Source: Clarkia xantiana subsp. parviflora (Eukaryota > Streptophyta > Magnoliopsida > Myrtales > Onagraceae). From it: DNA of 64,000 nt. Shown here one piece after another: positions 45,917 to 57,761 of this stretch. Position numbers and translations under genes: made by a program. Below the pieces are notes generated by a model. The model was given only the letters and a program-made list of their open reading frames with translations, ran no database searches and was not told the DNA's origin. Position 1 is the stretch's first letter, and every line of letters starts with the position of its first letter. The stretch lies in contig JAPTYO010000023.1 in assembly GCA_036873135.1 (NCBI GenBank), positions 4,599,834 to 4,663,833 of the forward strand, written 5' to 3'.

Positions 45917-46601
45917 TGAGGGATATACACCCGATTCAGGTTCGTTTTACATTCGGAACTCGTCGGCACGTCAGACCCACTAACGACTTACGAACACTTA
46001 CCCGCGAGTTAGAACGGTACGAACGCGCAACACGCACATTCAGACCGAGACTCTTCCGGATTGTAAACACAATCCGGATTATCACCCCTCGACGCGCGTA
46101 CCCGTACGTGTTTTACACTGTGCACGAGCCTTCTCATTGCCAACCTTACTCAAATCCGAGCCCGGTTCATGTTTTCCTACTAAACCGGGGTCGGACCGCT
46201 CAAAACCAGGTTCGAGTCCAAGGTTCCCTATAAATAGGAGACTTAGTCACCCATTTTTAAAAAAAAGTTGGCTTGGGAGCTCTCACTTCTCACTAGCTTT
46301 ATCTCTCTAGAATTTTCATTTTGGCATCGGAGAGGGTTCATCGAGCACCCCCCCTGCGGTCTCGATACTGCCCTGTGTGCAGGTGTTAGGAGGAGCGCGC
46401 GTGGAAAATACTTGCAAGTCACGACTCTCCGACACTCGGACAGTCCGATACTCAGACAGTCCGACACTCAGACAGTCTGACACTCAGACACTCCGACACT
46501 CCTCCAATCCGACTGTCTGAAATCCTGATATATGACAACCCGACGAGTATACTATAAGACATTACCAGGACCCGACAACCTACCTAAGTCAGGATCCAAC
46601 A
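45917..46601 (+). repeat. Element D 5' LTR (685 bp)
   Basis: Starts TGAGGGATATACACCC and ends GATCCAACA. TATAAATA at 46229-46236; CTAGCTTTATCTCTCTAGA and GGCATCGGAGAGGGTTCA are shared with the Element A LTR. Between about 46425 and 46520 a short array of CTCAGACAGTCCGACA variants lies in U5. The 3' copy is not available for comparison, so the start is set by similarity to LTRs A and E. Confidence 0.8.
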
Positions 46602-46602
46602 T

Positions 46603-46615
46603 TTGGCGCCGTCTG
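46603..46615 (+). other. primer-binding site, Element D
   Basis: TTGGCGCCGTCTG one base after the LTR end, then diverging (CAAGA) from B and C. Confidence 0.8.
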
Positions 46616-49104
46616 CAAGATTCGAACAAAAAAGTCATTACTCGCCTCCAAGAGTTAAATGGTCAATACAAACGTAGACACTCATAGAGACTTCCCAATA
46701 GGAGATGCATCGTCCAGCACAGGAGACATGCAAAGACCAACACTGGAGTGCTACGCTGTGCTACTCTGACGTCGCGACCACCACTGTGGCGACTATGCTT
46801 ATCACCGCCATTGTAACAGTGTTCATCACCACAGCAGCAATCGTTGCAACCATTAACACTGACACCGTTGCAACACCCGTTGCCACCAACCATCGACGTT
46901 CGGCCAACAGGTTTCACTCGTCGCTGTCACTCCGACCCGGCGAAGGGATCGCTACCGCCACTGACAAGATGACATAATCCAGACCTCGTGGTGTGGTTAC
47001 TAATGAGAAGCCCCCAGACACTCGATATCATGCTTATCACAAGCATATCCATTGCAGCAAGAACTATATGTATACAATCCCATAATTGCAGGTCATACCA
47101 ATGGACGATCAATGCACAAAAATTATACATTCAACACAAGGCTGACGAGACCTCCAACCGAGAAACTCTCACGACTGACACAGTGAGTAACCTCTTACTA
47201 TAAACTCAATATTATAAACATATAACTATTTCTATACATTACATATTTCTATCTTATGACAAGGAATAATAGGAATGAAAGAGAACACAAATGAGGAAGA
47301 CAAAACCTTTGGAAATCTCTGCTCGACTCGAAAAGTCAGCCAAACTCTTAGCCGCCTTACCTCAACGAGCTACATCCATCCACCAGCTATCAAACGCGTC
47401 CACCTCCAAAGTGCGTACGTCTTTACAGCGCACCCAAATCATGGGTGTACAAGAGCTCAATCTCTGATTACGCACAAACAGGAAGCAATCGCGCAACAAC
47501 CAACGCAAGATATGGCAACACCTCATGTCATTGTGTTAAGAGGTTAACAAGACCGCTCACGGCGAACGAAGCAAACAGTGACAACGATTCCAAACCCCAC
47601 CAAGGGAGGAAAACAAAAAATCGAAACATATGATCATCATCTGATTCCGACACGACAACTCAGTCCGTCGCGTACGCGCAAAATCCTTAAGTTGCCCGAC
47701 AATCCCCAACCAGGGGCATGCGCTGATTACACCTCTATTCTAGAGCTCAAAGGCTTTTAACATCGCGTCACGGTAATAAACAAGAGGGGGACACCATTCA
47801 AGTGACAACCCCACCACCACTGCGGAACGAAGACACCAATCGACCTAACAACATGTGAAATAAGGATTCAAGATCGACTCATACATTATACGCACATCCG
47901 TGCCAAACCCATCACGCGGGGAAGGTGAGACTATCTCCGATATCCCACAAATACTCCTTCGCCGATTAAATAAGGAGGTGACTCCAACGGATGGGTATTA
48001 TGCCACTCGGAACAGACGCTGGTAATAAGCACTATCTCCGACTACAACAAAGGGAAAAGTGGGGGACTCCATCAGTTCGAAATTCCTCAATCATGTATAC
48101 ATCCGTGACACAAGCACGATTTCAAAAGAAGTTAAGCTACAAGTCATAACCACTATGGGGGTACAACACCATGAAGAGTCACGAGGTATCACCTACCTCT
48201 TGTACGGAGCCTACGAATTCTGAGGTTCTCCACAAAAAACACTCGGAAATTAGTCTAAAGAAAAACTAAGGAGAAACCCATCAAGTAAGGCAATGCCCCA
48301 AGAAAACGGGCACTGTTCGATAGAACACACAAATCCGACGCAAGGCGTACCAGTGCCACTCAACAGTCTGAGACACGCGTCCAGACGGGAACCGTTACCC
48401 CTACTCAATCCCACCAACAAATACACTTGCATCAAAATGCAAGGAGTAAGGGAGAAGGAATTTACAAGTCCTCATCATGTATGGGCGTTGCCACATGGTA
48501 GTCACCAAGGGAAATGCCCAATACTTGTTGCAAAAATGAGGGCACGTCGCGAACTACGACTCTTACAAAGATTCAGCGGTATCCTACTTACAAGAGATAC
48601 TCATCACACCTGAGCAAAGAAAAACGGTGTGACCGCCAAGCGACTCGGGGGCACCGAACGAACAAGTTCTTGACACCCCACCTAATTATAGGGGAGGAGA
48701 TCAGAAGTAAAAGAGCATGAGAACACGCGAGACTACCCTACCTAATAGGAAGCCACATATGAGGAAAACAACCTCAAACTCCTATACGGATACGCCCCAA
48801 GTTGGCAACACCAAGAATCGCCCTTGAGGGGTGATTTCTTATATTCGACAAAGGTCAGGTAACAGATTATGGCCGAAAGAAAACCCAAGTATGAGATAAT
48901 ATCTCTACAAAAAGTACTGATCTGAATAGAACTGACTACTCGGAAAAGATATCTAACCCGGATAGTCTGATCTAGTCAAAACAAAATCCAATTTGAACAG
49001 AACAGACTAGTCGTGAATAGTCTGATCCAGTCATATTGGCATTACAAGCTAAAAAGAACGAACTAGTCGAGCCTGATATGAGGATCGAATAGTTCAGTCT
49101 AATC
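46616..49104 (+). other. Element D interior, left part
   Basis: About 2.5 kb with only short frames in all six readings and no domain that I recognise. No gag similarity to Elements A, B or C was seen. AACTAGTC/GACTAGTC words recur at 48900-49080. Confidence 0.5.
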
Positions 49105-49109
49105 ACATT

Positions 49110-49805
49110 TGATGGGTTCGACTACAGCCGCCAGGCCCTTTAACGATGAGGAAACGGCAGACAGGCCCACCAGGCCCAAAATGAAGGTCAAGACGACCTA
49201 GGAGAAGGGTCCCGACGAAGGGAGTCCCGATGATGAAAGGTCCCGACAGAGTCGGCTCCGACAGATGAGCTGGAAGCTCCCGATGAGAAGCCTTTAAGTA
49301 GGCCCCGATGATGAATCCCTGAGAATGATTGGTCCTGTCACGATGACGAGGGGCCCCGAGCGGTGACACAACGAGATAACTCTGGAGTCTCCGACGGGAG
49401 TCAGGACTCGTTACCAGAGGATAAGGCCAGGATACACGGGGCGTGGCCGAGATACGCGGAACGTGGTTAAGATACACGGAGCGTGGTCGAGATACGCGGG
49501 GCGTGGCCGAGTTAAGCGAGATCACATCCGAGATACGCGGGATACGGGCTAACCACTCCCAACGGTTCACCAGGTACCTGAGGCATCTCTTCGCCTATAA
49601 AAAGGCAAGAGGTGACCTCAGAACGTTTACGTTGAGTTGAATACATTCTGAGTTTATTACTTGCCAGTTATACGAGACACTCATTTAAGCATCGGAGAGG
49701 GATTCTGGGTCACCGCCCGGTCTATCCCCTCTTGCAGGATTGCCTGGAGCAAAGGAGCTAGGATTGCCGTCAAAGTCCGTACCGGAGTTCCACCGTGATC
49801 CAACA
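49110..49805 (+). repeat. Element C 5' LTR (696 bp)
   Basis: Begins TGATGGGTTCGACTAC and ends GATCCAACA. TATAAAAA at 49596-49603. GCATCGGAGAGGGATTCTGG at about 49690. Upstream, four to six copies of GAGATACGCGG / GCGTGGCCGAGAT form a short array in U3. Confidence 0.96.
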
Positions 49806-49824
49806 TTGGCGCCGTCTGTGGGAA
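49806..49824 (+). other. primer-binding site, Element C
   Basis: TTGGCGCCGTCTGTGGGAA, identical to Element B. Confidence 0.88.
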
Positions 49825-49841
49825 TCAAACAAAAAGCTGAT

Positions 49842-50318
49842 ATGCCTTCTACTCGATCAATGGCGGCTGGCAAGAACAGAAGACAGGGACAATCCGGTGG
49901 TTCCCGTCACCCCGCTGCAACGAATTTGAATTCAGTTCCAGAACAAGAGGAAAACCAGAACCATCCCCCGGCTGAGCTCTCCCAGACAGGAGGGCACAAT
50001 GGATCGCATCCCGAAGATGTTGCCCCTCAGCACCAGGACAACAGGGGGCAGGAGGCTCCCCCAGCTGCAGATTTGACGAGGGCCGTGGCAGAGGCCATGC
50101 CCATGTTTCTGGCGGCTGTAGAGGCTCTCTTGGATCGAAGAGAGGCTGCGAGGAGGCAGGAGGAGATACCCCCGTTTGAGGAAGCGACCCTGCCGACAGA
50201 GGGTCGGAACGCACAGGAAGTCCGCCCCGAGGCCAAGACAGAGGTAGGGCGACCGGTCAGTCGGAGAGGTTCGTGGTTGATGGGCCAGGACCAGTACAGC
50301 ACAGGACCATTCCCCTGA
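49842..50318 (+). pseudogene. gag: Gag N-terminal segment, Element C
   Basis: Starts at ATG 49842 (MPSTRSMAAGKNRRQG), the first ATG after the primer-binding site. It includes AVAEAMPMFLAAVEALLDRR, matching the start of the long frame of Element B. Here the N-terminus is in one frame with that motif, which shows where the lesion in B lies. The frame is lost near 50265-50275, where the sequence continues as FVVDGPGPVQHRTIPLNGP in another frame. Confidence 0.88.
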
Positions 50319-51433
50319 ATGGTCCCATCACTCCCGACCAGGTGGTAAAGATCGTGAACATCTGTATGGGAGAACAGAAGCCACTGGTGTCGGAGCTGAG
50401 GGATCGATCCACTCATCCCTTCGTTCCCCGACTCATTGACACCCTAGCCCCGCCTGGGCTAGGCATCCCCATGATAAAGGAGTATGATGGCGAAGGAGAT
50501 CCAGTTCGCCACGTCCAGAAGCACCTCATGGCGTGTCTGGGAAGAGCCCCAAGTGAAGACATAGTGTGTACGTTGTTCCCGAACACACTGGGAGAAAGGG
50601 CCCTGACTTGGTTCTTTAGTCTGCCCCCGGGATGCATCACTTGCTGGGCAGACATGCACGATCGATTCATTCAGCAGTACCAGGGTCGGAGGCGTCTATT
50701 GAAGAGCGTGAGGTCCCTGACCCAGGTGGTGCAGAGGCCCAACGAATCGCTGGCTCATTATTACCAGCGGTACACAGCTAGCGTAGCAGAGATAGATGAA
50801 GAAATCTCTGAGGGCGAAACCATCCGTACCTTCATTCGGAACCTGACAGCTCCCTATGGCTCCGACTTGATGCACAGCGTGGCCGAGAAGGCTGTGTGGA
50901 ATATGGAGGCATTACAAAAGAGGGTGAAGCGGCAGATCGATGTCCAGGAGTCAAAGATAGCCGCGGGAGAACTAGAACCCCCAAAGTCGAACAAAGGGAA
51001 ACAGTCAAGTAAACCTTTCGAAGATCGAAAGTCAAAAGGTAAGCCCGACAGTGGCAAGAATCGAGGACGTCCGGATCGGAGGGACGACAGACGTTCTTCA
51101 AAGAAGGATAAGCGGGAGGATTTTGACATTCCTCTCAACTGCTCCATGGCGGAAGTGCTAACAGTCATGGAGCGACAAGGTATCTCCAGGTACCCCCCGA
51201 AGAAAGATGGAGAATTCCTGGGGTCCCGCACAGATCGCTACTGTCGATTTCACCGCGCAAATGGCCACGACACCAATCACTGTCGGGAGCTGAAGAAGGA
51301 AATTGAAAAGCTAATCCAGAAGGGAAAGCTCAAGGAGTTCGTTGGGGGACAAACGATGCCGGTCCCGCTCTCGGTCCCGATCACGGTCCCGTTCCCGATC
51401 CCGCGATCGGTCCCCGAAAAAGAAGAGAACTGA
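50273..51433 (+). pseudogene. gag: Gag capsid and nucleocapsid segment, Element C
   Basis: Contains the Retrotrans_gag capsid (IKEYDGEGDPVRHVQKHLMA, LTWFFSLPPGCITCWADMHD, QQYQGRRRLLKSVRSL) and the nucleocapsid motif YCRFHRANGHDTNHC, C-x2-H-x4-H-x4-C. The frame is lost in a run of five G at about 51343-51347: with four G it would continue VGDKRCRSRS as in Element B. The listed end is out-of-frame tail. Confidence 0.9.
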
Positions 51434-51584
51434 TCCAGAGTCATCCGGGGCTCGCAAAGAGAGACGAGTCATCAACGTGATTCATGGAGGATTTGCTGCT
51501 GGAGGTGATACCTCCTCCGCCCGAGAGGTCTACGCCTCTAGGATCCCTACGGCAGTGGTGTTGGGTAAGAGGTCCCGATCCTAG
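51342..51584 (+). pseudogene. Arg-Ser-rich linker, Element C
   Basis: Short segment with an uninterrupted RS dipeptide run (CRSRSRSRSRSRSRSRSRD, imperfect) followed by KKKRTDP and RRVINVIHGGFAAGG, the conserved lead-in to protease. It ends at a TAG (51582-51584) where Element B has a sense codon; the same frame reopens at once. Confidence 0.85.
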
Positions 51585-51587
51585 ACC

Positions 51588-53534
51588 TTGAAAGAAGAGA
51601 TGGTGATCTCCTTCTCATCGGAGGACCTCATAGGCGTAGAGACTCCGCATGACGATGCCTTGGTGGTAACCTTGGATGTAGACGGGTTCGAGATGAAGAG
51701 AATTCTAATCGACGGAGGGAGCTCCTCCGACATCCTGTTCATGGACGCGCTGGAGGCTATGGGGAAAACAAAGAAAGATCTGAAGGAGGCAAACTTCCCG
51801 ATGGTCGGGTTCTCTGGCTCAACCTCCTACCCGCTAGGAGTAATCACCTTACCAGTGGAGTTTGGTAGCGGGTGGAAATCAGAAAGGAGGAACGTGGAAT
51901 TTGTCGTGGTTGATTCTGCGGGGACCTACAATGCGATTATCGGGAGAACCACCATCAATCCCCTGATGGCGGTTGCCTCGACTGTGCACCAGAAGATGAA
52001 GTTCCCGACCGATCACGGAGTCGGGGAGGTCAAAGGCGACCAGGTGGCTTCCCGAAAGTGCTATGTCAATGCCACCCGGAGGAGGAGGCGAGAGGCTATG
52101 ACTGTCCTCCAGACAGACACAGATCCCAGAGAAGAGTTTGGGCGTCCCGCCCCCGTAGAAGATCTGAAAGAAGTCGAGATCGATGGACCCCAGAGGAAGG
52201 TGAAAATCGGGTCTGCTCTAACTGAGGAAACAGCCCAAAAATTGGTGGAGCTGCTGAAAGAGTTCAAAGAGCTGTTTGCTTGGTCCCCCAGCGATATGCC
52301 AGGAATCAGCCCCGACGTGATCGTGCACGAGCTGAAGATAGACCCCGCGATCAAGCCTATCACGCAGAAAAGGCGTCCGATGAGCACAGATAAGAAGATC
52401 GCGATCCAGCAGGAGGTGGGCAGGTTGCTCGACGCTGGGTTCATTAAAGAACTCCGATTCCAGACTTGGGTGGCCAACCCCGTGCTGGTGAAGAAGACTA
52501 ATGGGAAGTGGCGAATGTGCGTGGACTTCCGCGACTTGAACAAGGCTTGTCCAAAGGATTGCTATCCACTCCCGAGGATTGACCAGCTGGTGGATGCCAC
52601 ATCGGGACATGAGCTATTAAGTTTCATGGATGCGTATTCAGGCTACAACCAGATCAAGATGGCCAAAGAAGACGCCCCCCACACAGCATTCTATGCAGAC
52701 AGCGACATCTATCACTACGATGTCATGCCTTTCGGATTGATCAATGCCGGGGCAACCTACCAGCGGATGGTGAATAAGCTGTTTGGAGATATGCTGGGAG
52801 AAACCATGGAAGCCTACGTGGATGATATGCTGGTGAAGTCCCGACAAGCCGAGGATCACGTGCACAACCTTACCATGGCGTTTGAGCGGATGAGGCTCCA
52901 TCAAGTTCGCTTGAACCCGACGAAATGCGCCTTCGGAGTCCACTCAGGGAAATTCCTGGGCTTCATGGTGAGTCAGAGAGGAATTGAAGTGAATCCTGAG
53001 AAGCTGAGGGCAATCGAGGAGATGCAGTCCCCGATAAACCATCGGGAGGTGCAAGTACTGAATGGCCGACTAGCTGCAATGAACCGCTTCTTATCCAAAG
53101 CCAGCGACCGATCAATGCCGTTTTTTGAAGTCTTGAGGGCCAACAAAAAATTCGAATGGACCGCCAAATGTGAAGAAGCGTTTCAAGCACTCAAGCAGCA
53201 CCTTCGCACACTCCCGCCGCTGGCAAAACCGGTTCCAGGCGAGCCGCTCTTCCTTTATTTGGCTGTTTCTGAATTTGCAATTAGCTCTGTGTTAGTAAAG
53301 ATTGTCGAGGGTAATCAAGTCCCCGTCTATTATGTAAGCAAGGCATTTTCCAAATCTGAATTGAACTACCCCGCCGTTGAGAAGTACCTCTTTGCGTTGA
53401 TCATTACTGCTCGGAAGCTAAGGCCATATTTCCACGCACACGAGATCACTGTGCTAACGAACCAGCCTTTGAAGCATTTTTTTGAACCGGCCGGATGCGT
53501 CGGGGAGACTAGTGAAATGGGCAGTAGAGCTTAG
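51588..53534 (+). pseudogene. pol: protease, RT and gypsy RNase H segment, Element C
   Basis: Protease with RILIDGGSSSDILF and IIGRTTINP; RT with WRMCVDFRDLNKACPKDC, HYDVMPFGLINAGATYQRM and YVDDML; gypsy RNase H with YYVSKAFSKSELNYPAVEK. In the last domain VLTDQPLKHF of B is VLTNQPLKHF here (Asn at 53460-53462). A T-run (TTTTTTT near 53478) with one extra T then breaks the frame; the tail after KHFF is spurious. The RT motifs are intact. Confidence 0.92.
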
Positions 53535-55449
53535 CGAATTTCGCATACACTTCGCTCCGAGAACGGCCATTAAGGGTCAGGCGTTAGCATATTTCATAGC
53601 AGAGTCTACAGCCCCCGATCTGGAAGAAACGGGCCCTGTAGAGGGGGCAACCATGGAAGTCCCGACAGGAGTACAACCAGAGAGGGCAGAGCAATCAGAA
53701 CAGCCAAACAAGGAAAATATCTGGGAGATGTACACGGATGGCTCCGCGAGTTCAGATGGATCAGGAGCGGGCTTCTTGTTGATACCACCAGGTGAAGGTG
53801 AACCGCTCCGATACGCCTTGGCTTTAACATTCAAGGCCACAAACAACGAAGCGGAGTACGAAGCTCTTATCACGGGCCTAAAAATCGCTAAAGGCACTGG
53901 AATCGATCACTTGAGAGTGAAGTGCGACGCAGCTTTAATCGTGAACCAGGTTCAAGGGCGATACGAAGCAAGGAGTCCGATAATGAAAAAGTATCTGCGA
54001 GAGGTACAAGCCTTGAGAGAGGGCTTCAAAAGCTTCGATATCGAGGCTATCCCGAGGGAGGAGAACGCAGAGGCAGACGCCTTGAGTAAGTTTGCCCTTG
54101 GGGCACCCTTGGAAGAAAATCGGAAGGTGCACTTCTTGGAGAAGGTGATCTTATCAAACATCGACCCAACAAAGGTGTGCACCATTGAGACAAAATCGGA
54201 GGAGGAGCCCACTTGGATGACCCCGATAGTCGCGTATCTGACTACGGGGGCAGTCCCCGAAGATAAGGTAGCAGCAGACAGGATAGGTCGGATCGCGTCT
54301 AATTATGTGATGCTGGACAATCAGCTGTACAAGAAGGGCTGGTTCTCGACTCCGTACCTAAAGTGTGTAGCAGAACCAGACACCAATCGAATCCTGAAGG
54401 AAATGCATGAGGGGGTCGCGGCTTGCCACGAAGGGGCCCGATCCATTTTGAGGAAGGTGTTGAACTTAGGCTACTATTGGCCCACGATGAAAAAAGAAGC
54501 AACGGCGTTGGTCCGATCATGCGACGCGTGCCAGAGGTACGCCCCGAGTATCGTGGCTCCGGCCGCTAACCTGACATCCATCAAGAGCGCTTGGCCCTTC
54601 GCGCAGTGGGGCATCGACTTGGTGGGACCTCTTCCACAAGCACAAGGACAATGTAAGTATTTACTTGTAGCTATCGATTATTTTTCAAAATGGATAGAGG
54701 CGAAGGCATTGGCCAGAACAACGGGGAACCAGATCGTCAAGTTCCTCCAGACCCACATCGTGTCCAGATACGGGATTCCTAAGGTGGTGATCAGCGGCAA
54801 TGGCCCACCGTTCAACGGCTCTCAGGAGAGGGAGTATCTGGAAGAATTGAACATTGAGCATCGGACCGCCTCCGTACGCCATGCTCAGACTAATGGCCAG
54901 GTGGAGTCAGCCAACAAAATCGTGATGGATGGCCTGAAGAAGAGGGTCTACGCCTTGAAGGGCAAGTGGCTGAATGAACTGGAAAATGTACTTTGGGCTG
55001 TTAGAACGACACCCAAACGATCAACAGGGGAGACTCCGTTTGGCCTCGTTTATGGCACGGAAGCTGTCGCACCTGTGGAGGTAGCTGTGGCGTCCCATCG
55101 AATGAGATATTACGAGCCCCTAACGAACGACGAAGTGAGACGTCTGGACTTGGACTTACTCGAAGAGAAGAGGCGGGAAGCCGATGAAGTCCAAGCTCGA
55201 ATGCGTTTAGCGACGGCCAGGTACTACAATCGGCGAGTGAAGTCCCGACAGTTCTTTGTCGGGGAGCTGGTTTGGCGTCGCAACGAGTTCACCCTTTTGG
55301 ATCGAATCAACAAGATGTCACCAAAATGGGAAGGACCTTATAAGGTCGTGGGGATGCCAGCTCCAAATGCATACAAGTTGGAAGACCTCGATGACAGAAC
55401 ATTAAAGCATTCTTTCAGTGGCGAACACTTGAAGAAACACCATGCTTGA
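53482..55449 (+). pseudogene. pol: second RNase H and integrase segment, Element C
   Basis: Continues from NRPDASGRLVKWAVELSEF. GQALADF of B is GQALAYF here (Tyr at 53590-53592). The second RNase H has EMYTDGSASSDGSGAGF and NNEAEYEALITGLKIAKG. Integrase has the HHCC finger (HEGVAACHEGARSIL...CDACQRYAP) and a first aspartate in WGIDLVGPL, but the second catalytic aspartate is replaced: ISDNGPPF in B is ISGNGPPF here (GGC at 54796-54798). The glutamate in GQVESANK is kept. Integrase would be inactive. It ends GEHLKKHHA. Confidence 0.92.
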
Positions 55450-56720
55450 AGAAAGTCGCCTTAAGTGGTGCTCGATAAAGTCGCCTTAAGTGGTGCCCGA
55501 AAAAGTCGCCTTAAGTGGTGCCCCGATGTAAAATCGCCTTAAGTGGTGTATGCTATTTATCGTTTAATTCGATGTAAGCCAATCTTATGCCATTAATAAA
55601 TAAAGAGGTTGCTTCCAAATAAGAGTTGTCCTTAGATTTATGCTAAGTGTAAAAGTCGCCTTCAGGGGTGCACGATGAAAGTCGCCTTCAGTGGTGCATG
55701 ATGAAAGTCGCCTTCAGTGGTGCACAATATTTAGATTTATTCTAAGTATCCAAAAGTCGCCTTCAGTGGTGCACGATGAAAGTCGCTTTCAGTGGTGCAC
55801 GATGAAAGTCGCCTTCAGTGGTGCACGAGGAAAGTCGCCTTCAGTGGTGCACGACGAAAGTCGCCTTGAGTGGTGCAAGATGCTTAGATTTATTCTAAGT
55901 AATATAAAGTCGTCTTAAGTGATGCACGGGACTAAGTCGCCTTGAATGGTGCCCGATGCTTAGATTTATTCTAAGTAATATAAAGTCGTCTTAAGTGATG
56001 CGCGGGACTAAGTCGCCTTGAGTGGTGCATGATGCCTAGATTTATTCTAAGTCTCCGAAAGTCGTCTTAAGTGATGCCCGAGAAAAGACGTCTTAAGTGA
56101 TGCACGATCCTTAGATTTATTCTAAGTATCAAAAAGTCGCCTTGAGTGGTGCACGATAATAAGTCGCCTTAAGTGGCGCAGGATATAAAGTCGCCTTAAG
56201 TGGTGCACGAGAAAAGTCGCCTTAAGTGGTGCACGATCCTTAGATTTATTTTAAGTATCAAAAAGTCGCCTTGAGTGGTGCACGATACTAAGTCGCCTTG
56301 AGTGGTGCACGATCCTTAGATTTATTCTAAGTATCAAAAAGTCGCCTTGAGTGGTGCACGATACTAAGTCGCCTTGAGTGGTGCACAATCCTTAGATTTA
56401 TTCTAAGTATTAAAAAAGTCGCCTTGAGTGGTGCACGATATTAAGTCGCCTTGAGTGGTGCACGATCCTTAGATTTATTCTAAGTATTAAAAAGTCGCCT
56501 TAGGTGGTGCACGATATAAAGTCGTCTTAAGTGGCGCACGAGATTAAGTCGTCTTAAGTGATGCATGTTTTTTGGATTTATTATAAGTATTGAAAAGTCG
56601 CCTTAAGTGGTGCATGATGGTAAGTCACCTTAGGTGGTGCAAGTTAGTAAATCGTCTTGAGTGATGTACGAGAATGTCTTAAGTGTCGAAGTATCGACCT
56701 AAGCAAGTATAGTAAAGCCG
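55448..56720. repeat. complex tandem repeat array, Element C
   Basis: Dozens of copies of an about 22-24 bp unit AAGTCGCCTT(A/G/C)AGTGGTGC plus ACGAT, organised into higher-order blocks separated by CTTAGATTTATTCTAAGTA, itself a palindrome. It starts at the gag-pol stop codon. A single ancestral-looking unit AAGTCGCCCTGAGTGGTG also occurs after gag-pol in Element B (about 29035). Confidence 0.95.
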
Positions 56721-56838
56721 CTTGGAGAAGTGCAAAGAAAGAATCGGAACTAAGAAAGTCTGATATTAAGGGAGCTCGAAGGCCCGATGATTACAAAAGG
56801 AGGAGAATACAAAGATTCTGGCAATAAGCAAATTAGGC

Positions 56839-57240
56839 CTAATCTTTGTTAACGGCATCAACGGGAACAGGGTCCGCAAGGTCTATGGCAGAAGGCTCCA
56901 CAGGATCAACCGTTGGAGGATTGGCTATTGGGGTCATGGGATCGAGGAGTTTCCGATGAAGAAGTAGCTCCTCTTCACTCTGAACTTGTGGTATGCATTT
57001 CCGGCCTTGAGCATCGGCTTCTCTGGTGGAAATGATACATCCTTCCCGGAGAGCTGCATCATAAGTAGTGCTGAAAATTTCGTTCAGAACATAGTCGAAG
57101 TTGAAAGGCTTCCTTCCCTCGAAACCAGACCCACTGTCTGAAATCAGCCATTGAAAGGGACGTTAGGTTTTTCCGGAAAATTACAATCAAACTAAACAAA
57201 AATGAAGGCGAACAATAGAGAAGAAACCCTTACCTGACAT
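56839..57240 (-). CDS. miniature antisense spliced gene of Element C (101 aa)
   Basis: Exon 1 is the 7-nt ATGTCAG (57234-57240); a 96-bp GT-AG intron (57138-57233, GTAAGG...TTTCAG) in phase 1 follows; exon 2 is 57137-56839, ending in TAG. The joined frame is open for 101 codons. It begins MSDSGSGFEGRKPFNFDYVL and has TYDAALREGCIIS, matching the N-terminus of the Element B antisense protein (PPFVFKYL, NYDRACQEGGIFES). The gypsy-type domain, linker and coiled coil are missing; instead an acidic, Pro-rich tail (LDPMTPIANPPTVDP) follows. It is best explained as an internally deleted descendant that kept start, first intron and tail. Whether it is expressed is unknown. Confidence 0.7.
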
Positions 57241-57761
57241 GATAATTGGAGGCTGGAAGAATGAACCTGACATTGCCAGAAAGATGGCCGAAGGAACACT
57301 AAGGTCTCAAGAGTTGCAGTAAGCTTTCGAAAATTTGTAGATGATAAGAGGAAACTGTACCTTGGGTGAGGTTTTTATAGGCAAAGAGGACAGTTGAAGG
57401 GGCGCCTTAATCTGAACCGTTGAAGTTGAAGCGTTCTAATCTGGACCGTTGAGATGAAACGTGCAGGATGGTAGCAGGGGCAATGATGAAATAGCCTGAA
57501 AAGCACTTTTCAGAAAAAGCAGACACAGAGAATCAGGCACGGGTACTGATGACGTCACTTCACTATCTACTGCATTTAATGAACTGGGGAATCGAGGAGA
57601 CCCCTGGGATTTGGCAGTTACCCACAAAACGCTGAGGAAACGTGAAGGAAAAGATTAGTACCGAATGACCATGTCAAGGGAAAGATCCCCGATTCCAATA
57701 TCGGGTGGTCGGGAGTTGGAAGACACGACGAACTAAAAGTCCCTCATGTCTTGGGGGCAAA

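Noticed and set aside
49103..49570. Minus-strand frame of 155 codons, repeated at 57674-58222
   Set aside because: LTR sequence of Element C read backwards; no domain.
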